Shown: positions 13,050 through 24,717 of the stretch, in pieces
How the letters are laid out: every line of letters starts with the position of its first letter
Position numbering within the stretch: position 1 is the stretch's first letter
Source: Epiperipatus broadwayi
Lineage: Eukaryota; Onychophora; Udeonychophora; Euonychophora; Peripatidae
Assembly: GCA_028023455.1 (NCBI GenBank)
Contig: JAQFVV010006472.1
Span: 638,501-702,500 of the forward strand
Reading direction: 5' to 3'
Length of the DNA stretch: 64,000 nt
Notes under the pieces: model-generated
Seen by the model: the letters and a program-made list of their open reading frames with translations, nothing else
Databases searched by the model: none
Told to the model about the DNA's origin: nothing
Program-made: the position numbers and the translations under genes

Positions 13050-13480
13050 TATATATGGGTATATGAGCACAGACTTTCACATGACCCACCACTCTCCACT
13101 CCATCTCATAACATTGATACACTTGAGCACATATATGTCGAATAGATAAATAATCACCAATATATGTATTTCATGCTAAACCAGCAATCATCAGTTGGTC
13201 CAGATTATCATCTCCACACATATATACAATAAATACTCAGATATATATTAAGATAGCCAATGTTTATACTTTAATGGACAGGTTTTAAGCCTGTCCATTA
13301 AAGTATGAAGATTGGCTATCTTAATATATATGTGAGCACTTATTGCATATATGTGTGGAGATGGTAGTCATTATTTATTTTTTCAACATATGTGTGTTCA
13401 AGTGTATCAATGTTATGAGATAGAGTGGAGAATGGTGAGTTGTGTGAAAGTCTGTGCTCATATACCCTATATATTACATA
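13050..13480. repeat. Foldback family X, full palindrome copy
   Basis: The left arm 13050-13285 and the right arm 13287-13480 are near-perfect reverse complements. The centre is GGACAGG...CCTGTCC at about 13278-13298. The ends share GGGTATATGAGCACAGACTTTCAC and its complement. A 99-codon frame at 13351 lies wholly inside the right arm and is probably not a gene. One-armed relatives lie at 44591-44830 and 57345-57440. Confidence 0.8.
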
Positions 13481-14437
13481 TATTGACACAGGTATATAAT
13501 AAGCCTGTATTACAGTTATTTAAACAATGCTGTAAAAATAGTGATATCAAAAGTCTGGAGAATACAATAAAGGCACTTGTCAGAATGGAGCTAAATTCTA
13601 TTAATTTGAGGAATTGTTTTATTTTTTTGGCATCTATGAAATTTTTTTGAACTAAAATTTTACATTATAATGTATGTATAAAACTCTATCTAATAACACT
13701 GATACACCTATACATACCCTATATATATAATGTATGTATAAATAGAAATATATATATATATATATATATGCTATTCCAGTATAAAGCTTTTGGAAATTCT
13801 CACTAGGAGAAAATTAATAAAGAAATGCTTACAAAAACACCATATCATTAATTAAATAGTTAAACTTTCTCAAAATGGTTATTAACTATTATTAATTCTT
13901 CTTTCTTGGGGTATTTTGGAAATAATATTGCAATATATCTAATACACATAATAAATCACTAGATTTATCAACTTCATAAACCCCTAAATCACACATTGAA
14001 TTTATTTATATTATAATAATAAAATCATGTTTATTTTCATACTGAGATTATGAGATATATTTTAAATCTTTAACATTAAAAGATAATATATTAAAGAACA
14101 GCCTTAAATGACAACCACAAAAAGTGTTTGATAGAAGATGGATTTGGTTTGATGTCACATAAATATTTATTTCAATAATTTTTAGGAAAAAGCTATTACA
14201 TTAAAATAAAACTGCATTGGAGACATTACATAATTATGAAGAAATAAATAGTAATGACTTTTAAAAAAATGTGAAGAAGTTTGACTGTAAATTCATTTAC
14301 AATTTAGTAAAAGACAATGATGAACATGTATCTTAATAATGTTGCTCTTTCTTGAAGAAATATTTTTTGTGGCTCTTCAATATTTCACAAAAATTATAGT
14401 AACATCTGTGAAAACTATAAAAAAAAAATTTTAATAT
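13481..14437. other. AT-rich stretch, mostly featureless
   Basis: A short direct repeat containing ATAATGTATGTATAAA occurs twice between 13660 and 13745, followed by an (AT)n run to about 13770. Nothing else was recognised. Confidence 0.45.
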
Positions 14438-17400
14438 TGTAACAGTCAAGTTTGTACATTCACCTAACAGAATTCAGAATCCATGCAAAAGAGACCGAAG
14501 CTGACCAGACTAGGACTGTAACATCCCGAGTCCGACCGCACTTCAACTCGTAAGCCAGGATTCCAAGACTCAAGACCCTACGAATGACCACCTTGAAATT
14601 ACACGTAGTATACCTCTTTCCACACGGCCGACATAGGTCACGGAGAAGCAATAAGACTCTGATGAATAAAAGAAAGGTTCTTAATTGACTAAAATATCAC
14701 TAAATTTAATTTAACCTAATGCATAGTTTTCACATATATAGACTATAAATAGTAATTAGAATTGGATTGAATTAGATCAATAACGAAACAGAGAACGAAA
14801 TACATTAAATTAATTATATATTTATTTACAATTGGCATGAAATTGATCAGTTTTACACATTTCAGCGTCGAATGTACAAACATTTGATAATTCAAAATCA
14901 CTTTACATAAGTAATCATTAAATTTCATAGATGAGTTTAACATGTGCCCATCCTAGGAATTGTTTACAATTGATACATAATTAATCACTACGTTATGTCT
15001 ATAAATCTCGATAAGCCAAATCCTATTACATTTGTGGCTGGAAGATACATAATTATATCGAACTTTGATCATGAATTTATTTACTAAAATACCCATATAT
15101 AATTTAATAACGAGCGCATAAACCAGCTCAAGTAATGATCGATCGAACATGGCTTTCGAGAGAAAATTTCAGAATGCTGAAAGCGTTATATAAAGGTGGG
15201 AGAGTTGGCTGCATAAGATTTTACCAATGCGCTATGGCACAGGTAAACAATAATAGGAAAAGTCGCTCTGCGGATGGATGAAATAACTTCAGGGTTCTTG
15301 CGACAAACGCCGGTACCCTGTAACCGATCGCAATGCTGCGTGAAAAGGAACATTTGTGTTCAGGAATGGCGGGGGACTTACGTGCTAACCTGGCCTTGGC
15401 TCAGGCTTCGCTACTGCTCTACCCTATAAGAGAAGATGTGCTGGCAATGCCGTGGCTCCATCTTGAGATACGTATATTACGTATAGCAGCAAAACGAGAA
15501 TATTTTTATAAAATAATATATCACATCCGCCAAGCAAAGAATAGTATATTTCATACTATGAAATACGAGTTAATAGCATATTAGCTCTATCAAATTGGGA
15601 CCAACTCTTGCGTAGCCTGATAATAAATGTCTATGCTACTAAAGGGAATATTATTACATCTGTACTTTGACATGTTCGATCTATTAAGTTACTTATAGAT
15701 AATAAATATTTAAGGAGGAAAAGTATATTTCTATGGACTTAAGAATTTAAATGTCAAATATACTTATATGATCAAGGCTAAATTTAATTCTAAATAAAAC
15801 TATAAGGTTAAGTTTTTAACTGGTTGATTATAAAAGAGCCACATTTCACATATTAAATCATTTAAATAATAAAAAAAATAGGATTTCGAAACAGCGCAGA
15901 AAGTTGATGCTATAAATAAATTACACGAAGATTTTCAAATAATATCTTCTTAAAATATACATGAAATTAAGTGCTCACTGTTTCGAAATATTGGCATATG
16001 AAATATAATAAGCATTTAAAATAAAATAAGCAAAGAAATATAGACACAACCGCAGTGATATAACTTTAAATTAGACACTTATAATGTACTTTAAATGAAA
16101 GGAAAATATAAATTACTCAGATTATTTAAACTTTAACAACATGAAATTTTGGATAGCAATTGACATATTTAAAATATTAATTAAATGGATTTAAGTTTTG
16201 GTTACATTTAGCTTTATCATTATTTTAAAAGAAAGTTAGCTAACTTATATAGATATATTTACATAAAGAATTACACAGAATTACACAGAGCTCTGCGGTT
16301 TGAAAAATAAAACGGTACCGGTATGATTTATCTGCAAGTTCTTGGCTGTTGGTTTGGTTTAGTTTGACTGGGCGGCATCATCTTTCCCATTATGTTAGGC
16401 TCGTCTCTTCTATCGGCATGATGGTGGTTTAGGCATTTCGACGAGAGAAACCCCGTTCTCCCGCGGAGTAACAGCAACAAGATGCCCGCTTTTAGCCGGA
16501 CATGTTAAACATTAACAATTGTGAAGACTGGCTGCAATTCTCACTAACAATATGGCTGTCTATCTCTAACAATATGGCTCTCTCTCTCTAACAATATGGC
16601 TCTCTCGTTAAAAATACAGAGTATTTATCTGTTTTCCTTATCGGAATCTCCCGCCTCAAGACTCACTAAACTCAGGAATTTAATTAAATATTTTTCAATT
16701 TATAATCCAGATCTTAGATAACTTATGTTAGAAACATTCCATAAGCTATTATTATAATTAAGATTTTTCGTTGCAAACAATTGTCCAATTTAGATTTTAA
16801 AATAACTTAAATCTTATCTAAGGAGATTTTAATTAGTAAATTTTGAACTAGTTTTACTTTTTACGAATTCCAGGTGTGGTCGTTAATGACACTTGTTTAC
16901 AACCAAAAATCTTTTAATTACTTGACCAGCTTTTATTTTTAATCTTACATATAATAGAAACTCTTTCTATTTAAAAACAACCTTTTAACATTTTTTTAAA
17001 ACGAAAACATTTTTAACATATTTATTAAAAATAATTTACAAATATATTTTGATATAGCTTTTAAATATATTTTCGAGAAACTTTTCCCTGAAATATATTT
17101 AAAACAAGAAATCTTTTAACAATTTTTAAACATATTCAATATTATTTTTAGATAATGGCTTTTACATATTTTAAATCATGTCTTTCTTCTATATAGCACA
17201 GATTATATATCCACATACGAAATTACAATATTAAACAACAAAATTAATAATTTACTCTTAACTTAAATAATATAATAAACATTTTTAGAAATATTAAATA
17301 ACTTTAGGACGCTATAATTTTACTAATCCTATCTAATTATAGCGTTGGTTCGCACGTAAATATATAATACTGTTTAGACAGACATGAACTAATTTTAAAT

Positions 17401-17494
17401 TTATTAACATTTAAATAGGTTCGAACTTAGCACAGATGAGAGTGTCATTAGGTTTGATGGTGAAACGATAGGGGCTTGGAAAGTTATCGTTTCA
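14438..17494 (-). repeat. Element 1, 3' LTR
   Basis: This is the left, 3' copy of the LTR. It is almost identical to 21677-24717 apart from scattered substitutions and small indels, for example near 14483, 15273, 15362 and 15955. The adjoining interior (17495-17512) is not purine-rich in the element sense, so a polypurine tract is not obvious. Short plus-strand and minus-strand frames inside are not conserved between the two copies. Confidence 0.9.
16545..16612. repeat. Short repeats inside the LTR (ACAATATGGCT, three times)
   Basis: CTAACAATATGGCT occurs three times at about 22-24-bp spacing, with CT-rich linkers. The same array lies in the other LTR at about 23765-23832. It could be a protein-binding array in the LTR, but no function can be shown. 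Confidence 0.6.
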
Positions 17495-17927
17495 TATCCG
17501 AATACTTGGGACAAAAAAAATAACAAAAAAAAAAAGGAATTTACTTACAGTTGGCTATTAAATAATTTGATACGCTTTTTTTTTTTTTTTACTCATAATA
17601 TTAAATCAATTAAGCTACCACATAGAGATGAAAACATATAAACCCAATTGCCTGCTACATTCTATACCGAGGAATTTCATACATATTAGACAATCAATTA
17701 TTACAAAAAAAAAAATACGACTAACTTAAAAGTCTAAAAGCAAACCACACAAAATAGAATATTGTCAAATATTTACATTAAACAAACTTTTATATCCTAC
17801 TGGATATACGTCAATTAATATGCAAAGGGGATGTTAGTTTTTTTTTTATATATATATATAATAATAATAATTTATAAACTATATAATGATAAGGAAGGGT
17901 AGATCGTAACAAATATATATATTTTAT
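17495..17927 (-). other. Element 1 interior downstream of pro, non-coding
   Basis: Between the protease stop and the 3' LTR there are 433 bases of AT-rich DNA with A and T runs. In a complete Gypsy element this position would follow about 3 kb of reverse transcriptase, RNase H and integrase. No remnant of these was recognised, unlike in element 2. Confidence 0.7.
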
Positions 17928-18899
17928 TTAAATAGGATATGGTGGTACATTAATTAACTCTTCTTTATCTGACATAAAACAGCACCCGAATATAATGTCA
18001 TCCTCTTCATCTGATGTCCATCCATATCCCTCATACTCATCTTCCCATCTCAGAGTCGGTTGTGCTGGGTGCATTTCTAGACTCCGTGCAAACTCACTTC
18101 CTTCGTAAGGTATTTCATGGCTTAGTTCGACCTCATTTTCCTTTAACTTAGAATCTCGACCATCTGGGTCATTGTGCATGGCATAAAATTCTCTTATTTC
18201 TGGTCCCAATTCCATTGTAGCATTCTCCACTTGGATCTCAGCGTGCGAAACGTCTGGAGGTTCCTTCTTATTCTTATCACTCTCCTCCACCACTTCCTGT
18301 GTAAATTTGACATTTTTTTCATTTTTGCTAGTCTCCTTCGAAATAGCAAGTGATTCTCCCCATTCCTGGTCCTTCTTCTGTATTCCCTGCAAGTCCTCTT
18401 CCAACGCAATTTGCTCTTGGTATATAAAAAACCTATTATTTCCCAAATCAATCCGACATCTGTGCTGATTCAAAAAATCACTCCCTACTACCAAACTATA
18501 TATTAACTTAGCCATGACTAAAAATGTGTGGCCTAGAGTAGTTTGACCCCACTCCAACTCCAACCATACTTGCTGTCTTTCGGTCTTGGTCTTTCGACCG
18601 TCTGCTAGGATTATGGCCAATGCTTTCATCGGCAACGTCGGTATATCAGGCATCTGTTTTTGCACCTCGGTCAGCCATTCTTTTGACACGAACGACACTT
18701 GGCTACCTGTATCCAACAATGCACATACTTTCATTTCGCCAGCTCTTACTTGCACTATAGGACATGGTTTAAGTGGAACTTCTGGCCGGGTTTCATCTAA
18801 ATCAATGATTACAGATATGATGGAATCCGCCATCGCTATGTTCCCTTCTTTATCCACTGGACTCCGGTAGGAGGAACTGACTAACGGGGTCCCCTGTGG
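17928..18899 (-). CDS. Element 1 retropepsin-like protease frame (pro)
   Basis: This frame encodes an aspartic protease of the retroviral type that would cut the Gag precursor in assembling particles. The D-T-G active-site triplet sits in CALLDTGSQVSF, and a second signature LVVGSDFL follows about 75 residues later, the usual spacing for a retropepsin monomer that works as a dimer. After the protease about 150 acidic residues follow and the frame ends with a stop at 17928, so no polymerase is joined to it. The frame is open from 18917 and overlaps the end of gag by 37 bases. It has no convincing ATG near its start, and the first possible start is a GTG at 18857. Expression by a -1 shift at 18899-18905 would join it to Gag. 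It could be catalytically intact. Confidence 0.8.
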   Translation of the reverse strand, partial: PQGTPLVSSSYRSPVDKEGNIAMADSIISVIIDLDETRPEVPLKPCPIVQVRAGEMKVCALLDTGSQVSFVSKEWLTEVQKQMPDIPTLPMKALAIILADGRKTKTERQQVWLELEWGQTTLGHTFLVMAKLIYSLVVGSDFLNQHRCRIDLGNNRFFIYQEQIALEEDLQGIQKKDQEWGESLAISKETSKNEKNVKFTQEVVEESDKNKKEPPDVSHAEIQVENATMELGPEIREFYAMHNDPDGRDSKLKENEVELSHEIPYEGSEFARSLEMHPAQPTLRWEDEYEGYGWTSDEEDDIIFGCCFMSDKEELINVPPYPI

Positions 18900-20572
18900 T
18901 TTAACGACATCTGGGGTCTATAGGGTTCTTTTACTCTCGTTTGATTTCGGGATTCCCATCTAGGCGACCTACTAGTCATCATCGTTTGACATCTTGGAGG
19001 ATCGATTCGCCGCATCTTCTCCGGTGGTTCTTTAGGTCCTGGTGTGAAATCAATCATTGTTAGAAACCCTACCATGTCTTCTATTGTCCTACTCCGACAA
19101 CCCATCATTAGTTGTTGTATTCGATTAGGCATGTTTTGCTGGATAATTCTGATCATCTGTGTCTCGGTGAATGGGAAGGCCATCAAGGATCGGAGGGAAG
19201 CTATCTGCCTCAGAAAAAATTGAGTATGGGTCTCCTTTACTATCGATCCATAGGTTTCCCTGAGTATACTATGGTAGATACCCTCCTGGCGCTCCTCACT
19301 CCAAAACGTTTTGTGCATGGCATCCGTATATTGCTCAAAATTTTGCGGCTTCTCATTACAACAGTCCCACCATGATTTGGCATACCCATATAAATAGTGT
19401 ATAGATAAAGCTATCTGATCAGCCACTGGGATTTTCTGAAACCTGAAAAGTTCCCTTAAACTTTCTAAATGGGCCTTTGGGTTTTCTCCCACTTCTCCTT
19501 TGAAAGATTTTACTTGAATAAATTTTGCTAAACTTATGTGGCTACCTATTGATGGAATGCCCAGTCCAAGTGTCTCTGCATCTAACTCACTGCTATCTGG
19601 GGTGGCTATCTGCTCATTTCCTTTGTTTATGACACTTTCTGCATTGACATTTCTTTCCTCCTCTCTAAGAATATCTTTAGAGTCCCCCACTGATAGTTTT
19701 CTTTTGCACGGGTTCTCGGCTAAATGACTAATGGCTAAACTGTTTTCTATGCTTTCTTTCTTTGCTCCCTTCATTTCAGCGAGGTCTTTTCTTAATTCTT
19801 GAATAGATTCTGCTATACGGTTCTCTTCCTCGGCTGCTACTTGACTTCTATGAGCCAGGCCTTCTTTTAAATCATATATTTCGTCCCGGATCTCACTATG
19901 TGTGTCTTCATATTCCTGAAACTTCCTGCTAAGATCTGTCTCCATTTTATTGAATTTCTCCCCTATATCCCTTTCTTGATGCTCAACCTGCTCCCCCATG
20001 GCCTTGATTTCCTCTTGGATTTTCACCATTTCATTTTTATTTTCTGTCCTGGTTGTATCCAGCATTTCTGTGAATTCAAACTGTATTTTTTCACAATTCT
20101 GTTGGCAGCTAAAGGATACTTCCTGCAGGCCTTTACACAGCATTTCTTTGAAGTCTTTCCTAATCTGTGCTGTTCCTTCCTCACATCGCCTGCCCAAAGC
20201 TTCAAAACGTTGTTCCATTTTTAGATTATTTCTATAATCTCTCTCTTCTGCATCCTGTCTAATTTGCTTTAATAGTGACTCCATCATTGAGTTCATATTC
20301 CAGCATTCTTTCTTAATTTCTTCTATAGGTCTCTGTTCAGATCCCGTGGTGTCTGACTTTTCTGACATGGCCACGCTTTGATGTATAGATGCCTTTTCCC
20401 TAATCTGGCTCGTACTCGCTTCACCTTCCTTGTCTCCCTCTGTGCTGCTACTCTCTTCCATAATTTCTTTTCCCGATCTTAATATAATACCCCTACACAT
20501 TCCTTCTTTTCCTGTTTTCCCTTCTTCCCCTTCGCTCACTACTTCCCTTTCTTCTTCCATACTATTATCCAT
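18881..20572 (-). CDS. gag: Element 1 Gag protein, 563 residues
   Basis: This is the structural protein that would build the particle around the element's RNA. The frame is intact from an ATG at 20572. The N-terminal 75 residues are acidic and contain GIILRSGKEI. Residues of about 80-270 form a long heptad-rich coiled coil. Residues of about 350-505 are a Ty3/Gypsy-type retrotransposon gag domain, with VKSFKGEVGENP, the tryptophan motif AKSWWDC, a TFWSEERQ block and FFLRQIASLRSL. The tail (about 510-563) is basic and proline-rich, with no CCHC zinc knuckle. The domain is clearly related to that of the Gag of element 2. The following protease frame is in the -1 frame. An intact 563-codon frame in an element without polymerase suggests that selection or very recent insertion has kept it whole. 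Confidence 0.88.
   Translation of the reverse strand: MDNSMEEEREVVSEGEEGKTGKEGMCRGIILRSGKEIMEESSSTEGDKEGEASTSQIREKASIHQSVAMSEKSDTTGSEQRPIEEIKKECWNMNSMMESLLKQIRQDAEERDYRNNLKMEQRFEALGRRCEEGTAQIRKDFKEMLCKGLQEVSFSCQQNCEKIQFEFTEMLDTTRTENKNEMVKIQEEIKAMGEQVEHQERDIGEKFNKMETDLSRKFQEYEDTHSEIRDEIYDLKEGLAHRSQVAAEEENRIAESIQELRKDLAEMKGAKKESIENSLAISHLAENPCKRKLSVGDSKDILREEERNVNAESVINKGNEQIATPDSSELDAETLGLGIPSIGSHISLAKFIQVKSFKGEVGENPKAHLESLRELFRFQKIPVADQIALSIHYLYGYAKSWWDCCNEKPQNFEQYTDAMHKTFWSEERQEGIYHSILRETYGSIVKETHTQFFLRQIASLRSLMAFPFTETQMIRIIQQNMPNRIQQLMMGCRSRTIEDMVGFLTMIDFTPGPKEPPEKMRRIDPPRCQTMMTSRSPRWESRNQTRVKEPYRPQMSLNHRGPR
18899..18905 (-). promoter_or_regulatory. Candidate -1 frameshift heptamer G TTA AAC
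   Basis: In the gag frame the sequence reads TCG TTA AAC CAC, five codons before the codon preceding the gag stop. The heptamer G-TTA-AAC fits the X-XXY-YYZ form, and backward slippage by one base leads directly into the protease frame (CCA CAG GGG). A weak GGGGACCCC palindrome lies just downstream. A stable stem or pseudoknot was not established. Confidence 0.5.
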
Positions 20573-21080
20573 TTTAATATACTAACAAAAAATTTTTTCT
20601 CTTTTTAATGGCTCAATTTGTTTTTGCTAAAGTTTCTTGGTTTTTGTTTGCTTTACTAACTCGGCTAATTGCTGCACTCCACAAAGAAAACGATCTGTCT
20701 CCTACTCATCTCAACACCTATGCCTAACTCTATTAATACACCTAACTTCTCGCTATACATTCGCTTGATGCCCACCCAACATTTAACTAACAGTGAAATA
20801 AATTTAATATATATAACAACAAAAATTATAAAATGCAACTCACCCTTGGCCTCTTGCAGCTGTTTTTCTTTTTTAAATTTTCCACGGTTCATGGTTATAA
20901 TTTAATTTACACGTCTGTGCTAGTTTCGAACCTTTAAGATTTGATTTGACCTTACATTTATTTCCTTCTCTTTCTCGTTCAATCCAATTCATAAAACATA
21001 AAACAAATAATAGACCCCCCTTTTCTCTCTTTACTCCTGATGACAAAATTTATGTGAGAACGATTTGACATTTATTCAAA

Positions 21081-21096
21081 TCATCCTCGGGCGCCA
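21081..21096 (-). promoter_or_regulatory. Element 1 primer-binding-site candidate, inner
   Basis: The minus strand reads TGGCGCCCGAGGATGA, preceded by TGTGAC. The first nine bases match the canonical TGGCGCCCG of tRNA-Lys-primed elements exactly, yet it lies 580 bases from the LTR edge. It may be the ancestral site, displaced by repeat growth in the leader. Confidence 0.5.
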
Positions 21097-21630
21097 GTCA
21101 CAGTGAGCAAGAAAGTTTACACAACATATATTATAAATCCCCTTAAAAATTCTACTATGCATCTATATAAATAATTTTTATATAATAAAATAATAATCTA
21201 TTCAGAGTATGGAATTAATTGACGTTCAAACTCAGGAAAAAAATCTATACATATACATTATTTTGGAAAACGAAAAAAAATTAATTCAAAATCATTAATT
21301 TTAAACAAAAGAATTTTATCTCTATACTCAATCTCCTCAGGGGTGGAAATAAGTTACTACAAACCCGGGGAAAAAATACTACATATATATTATTCATTAT
21401 TATTTAAAATGGAAGGCAAAAAAAAACATTATATGTACATATTAAACGCTCTACAGGGTATTGCAGGGTGTGGGAATATCGAATAGTCACACGATGGGCG
21501 TCCAAACCCGGTGAAAAAAAAAATCTTACATATATACATTATTTAAAAAAATTGACTCAAAATCGTTAATTTTGACCAAAAGAATTATATATATACTCCA
21601 TAATCTCTTCAGGGGTGGAAATAAGTTACA

Positions 21631-21652
21631 AGCCCCACGATTTGGGCGTCCA
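21631..21652 (-). promoter_or_regulatory. Element 1 primer-binding-site candidate, LTR-proximal
   Basis: On the minus strand TGGACGCCCAAATCGTGG begins 24 bases inside the 5' LTR. It resembles the complement of an animal tRNA-Lys 3' end (TGGCGCCCAACGTGG) with small insertions. The better TGG-CGCC core occurs deeper in the leader at 21081-21096, so which one primes is uncertain. Confidence 0.5.
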
Positions 21653-21676
21653 AACCCGGTGAAAAAAAAAATACTA

Positions 21677-24600
21677 TGTAACAGTCAAGTTTGTACATTC
21701 GCGTAACAGAATTCAGAATCCAAGCAAAAGAGACCGAAGCTGACCAGACTAGGACTGTAACATCCCGAGTCCGACCGCACTTCAACTCGTAAGCCAGGAT
21801 TCCAAGACTCAAGACCCTACGAATGACCACCTTGAAATTACACGTAGTATACCTCTTTCCACACGGCCGACATAGGTCACGGAGAAGCAATAAGACTCTG
21901 ATGAATAAAAGAAAGGTTCTTAATTGACTAAAATATCACTAAATTTAATTTAACCTAATGCATAGTTTTCACATATATAGACTATAAATAGTAATTAGAA
22001 TTGGATTGAATTAGATCAATAACGAAACAGAGAACGAAATACATTAAATTAATTATATATTTATTTACAATTGGCATGAAATTGATCAGTTTTACACATT
22101 TCAGCGTCGAATGTACAAACATTTGATAATTCAAAATCACTTTACATAAGTAATCATTAAATTTCATAGATGAGTTTAACATGTGCCCATCCTAGGAATT
22201 GTTTACAATTGATACATAATTAATCACTACGTTATGTCTATAAATCTCGATAAGCCAAATCCTATTACATTTGTGGCTGGAAGATACATAATTATATCGA
22301 ACTTTGATCATGAATTTATTTACTAAAATACCCATATATAATTTAATAACGAGCGCATAAACCAGCTCAAGTAATGATCGATCGAACATGGCTTTCGAGA
22401 GAAAATTTCAGAATGCTGAAAGCGTTATATAAAGGTGGGAGAGTTGGCTGCATAAGATTTTACCAATGCGCTATGGCACAGGTAAACAATAATAGGAAAA
22501 GTCACTCTGCGGATGGATGAAATAACTTCAGGGTTCTTACGACAAACGCCGGTACCCTGTAACCGATCGCAATGCTGTGTGAAAAGGAACATTTTGTTCA
22601 GGAATGGTGGGGGACTTACGTGCTAACCTGGCCTTGGCTCAGGCTTCGCTACTGCTCTACCCTATAAGAGAAGATGTGCTGGCAACGCCGTGGCTCCATC
22701 TTGAGATACGTATATTACATATAGCAGCAAAACGAGAATATTTTTATAAAATAATATATCACATCCGCCAAGCAAAGAATAGTATATTTCATACTATGAA
22801 ATACGAGTTAATAGCATATTAGCTCTATCAAATTGGGACCAACTCTTGCGTAGCCTGATAATAAATGTCTATGCTACTAAAGGGAATATTATTACATCTG
22901 TACTTTGACATGTTCGATCTATTAAGTTACTTATAGATAATAAATATTTAAGGAGGAAAAGTATATTTCTATGGACTTAAGAATTTAAATGTCAAATATA
23001 CTTATATGATCAAGGCTAAATTTAATTCTAAATAAAACTATAAGGTTAAGTTTTTAAATGGTTGATTATAAAAGAGCCACATTTCACATATTAAATCATT
23101 TAAATAATAAAAAAAATAGGATTTCGAAACAGCGCAGAAAGTTGATGCTATAAATAAATTACGCGAAGATTTTCAAATAATATCTTCTTAAAACATAAAA
23201 ATAAGTGCCTACTGTTTCGAAATATTGGCATATAAAATATAATAAGCATTTAAAATAAGCAAAGAAATATAGACACAACCGCAGTGATATAACTTTAAAC
23301 TAAATAATTTACTTTAAATGAAAGGAAAATATAAATTACTCAGATTATTTAAACTTTAACAACATGAAATTTCAGATAGCAATTGACATATTTAAAATAT
23401 TAATTAAATGGATTTAAGTTTTGGTTACATTTAGCTTTATCATTATTTTAAAAGAAAGTTAGCTAACTTATATAGATATATTTACATAAAGAATTACACA
23501 GAATTACACAGAGCTCTGCGGTTTGAAAAATAAAACGGTACCAGTATGATTTATCTGCAAGTTCTTGGCTGTTGGTTTGGTTTAGTTTGACTGGGTGGCA
23601 TCATCTTTCCCATTATGTTAGGCTCGTCTCTTCTATCGGCATGATGGTGGTTTAGGCATTTCGACGAGAGAAACCCCGTTCTCCCACGGAGTAACAGCAA
23701 CAAGATGCCCGCTTTTAGCCGGACATGTTAAACATTAACAATTGTGAAGACTGGCTGCAATTCTCACTAACAATATGGCTGTCTATCTCTAACAATATGG
23801 CTCTCTCTCTCTAACAATATGGCTCTCTCATTAAAAATACAGAGTATTTATCTGTTTTCCTTATCGGAATCTCCCGCCTCAAGACTCACTAAACTCAGGA
23901 ATTTAATTAAATATTTTTCAATTTATAATCCAGATCTTAGATAACTTATGTTAGAAACATTCCATAAGCTATTATTATAATTAAGATTTTTCGTTGCAAA
24001 CAATTGTCCAATTTAGATTTTAAAATAACTTAAATCTTATCTAAGGAGATTTTAATTAGTAAATTTTGAACTAGTTTTACTTTTTACGAATTCCAGGTGT
24101 GGTCGTTAATGACACTTGTTTACAACCAAAAATCTTTTAATTACTTGACCAGCTTTTATTTTTAATCTTACATATAATAGAAACTCTTTCTATTTAAAAA
24201 CAACCTTTTAACATTTTTTTAAAACGAAAACATTTTTAACATATTTATTAAAAATAATTTACAAATATATTTTGATATAGCTTTTAAATATATTTTCGAG
24301 AAACTTTTCCCTGAAATATATTTAAAACAAGAAATCTTTTAACAATTTTTAAACATATTCAATATTATTTTTAGATAATGGCTTTTACATATTTTAAATC
24401 ATGTCTTTCTTCTATATAGCACAGATTATATATCCACATACGAAATTACAATATTAAACAACAAAATTAATAATTTACTCTTAACTTAAATAATATAATA
24501 ACCATTTTTAGAAATATTAAATAACTTTAGGATGCTATAATTTTACTAATCCTATCTAATTATAGCGTTCGTTCGCACGTAAATATATAATACTGTTTAT

Positions 24601-24717
24601 ACAGACATGAACAAATTTTATATTTATTAACATTTAAATAGGTTCGAACTTAGCACAGATGAGAGTGTCATTAGGTTTGATGGTGAAACGATAGGGGCTT
24701 GGAAAGTTATCATTTCA
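21677..24717 (-). repeat. Element 1, 5' LTR
   Basis: This is the right, 5' copy of the LTR in element orientation, 3041 bp. In the element sense it starts TGAAATGATAAC and ends GACTGTTACA. It should carry the promoter and polyadenylation signals, but no clear TATA box was picked out. It is about three times the usual LTR length or more. Confidence 0.9.

Larger units (their letters stand above)
20573..21676 (-). other. Element 1 leader with repeated primer-site-like motifs
   Basis: The 1.1-kb leader lies between the 5' LTR and gag. From 21210 to 21676 it is built of degenerate tandem units with landmarks near 21222, 21357, 21497 and 21646 (spacing about 135-150 bases). AGGGGTGGAAATAAGTTAC occurs at 21339 and again at 21611. 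On the minus strand TGGACGCCCA at 21652 and 21503 and TGGCGCCCGAGG at 21096 all resemble the start of a tRNA-Lys primer-binding site. Confidence 0.75.
14438..24717 (-). mobile_element. LTR element 1: nonautonomous gag-pro Ty3/Gypsy-type retrotransposon
   Basis: Direct repeats of 3057 bp (14438-17494) and 3041 bp (21677-24717) flank a 4182-bp interior. Each repeat is bounded by TG...CA, and ATAT flanks the whole (14434-14437 and 24718-24721), giving a 4-bp target duplication. Coding is on the minus strand, so the right repeat is the 5' LTR. The interior holds a leader with primer-site-like motifs, gag, and a protease in another frame. No reverse transcriptase, RNase H or integrase is present. 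About ten differences occur in the first kilobase of the two LTRs, so insertion was recent. The class resembles gag-only LTR derivatives that depend on a full-length partner. The assignment to Gypsy rests on the gag and protease types and the tRNA-Lys-like primer site. Confidence 0.88.

Noticed and set aside
13351-13650. 99-codon frame
   Set aside because: Most of it lies in the right arm of a palindrome and has no coding character.
15333-15584. 83-codon plus-strand frame inside the element 1 LTR, repeated near 22604
   Set aside because: The two LTR copies have different starts because of a one-base indel, no domain is visible, and it runs against the coding strand of the element.
17495-17927. 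Hidden reverse transcriptase or integrase remnant in element 1
   Set aside because: I read the minus strand for polymerase or GPY/F motifs and saw none.
19112-20237. Plus-strand and alternate minus-strand frames over gag
   Set aside because: They are shadows of the intact gag frame.
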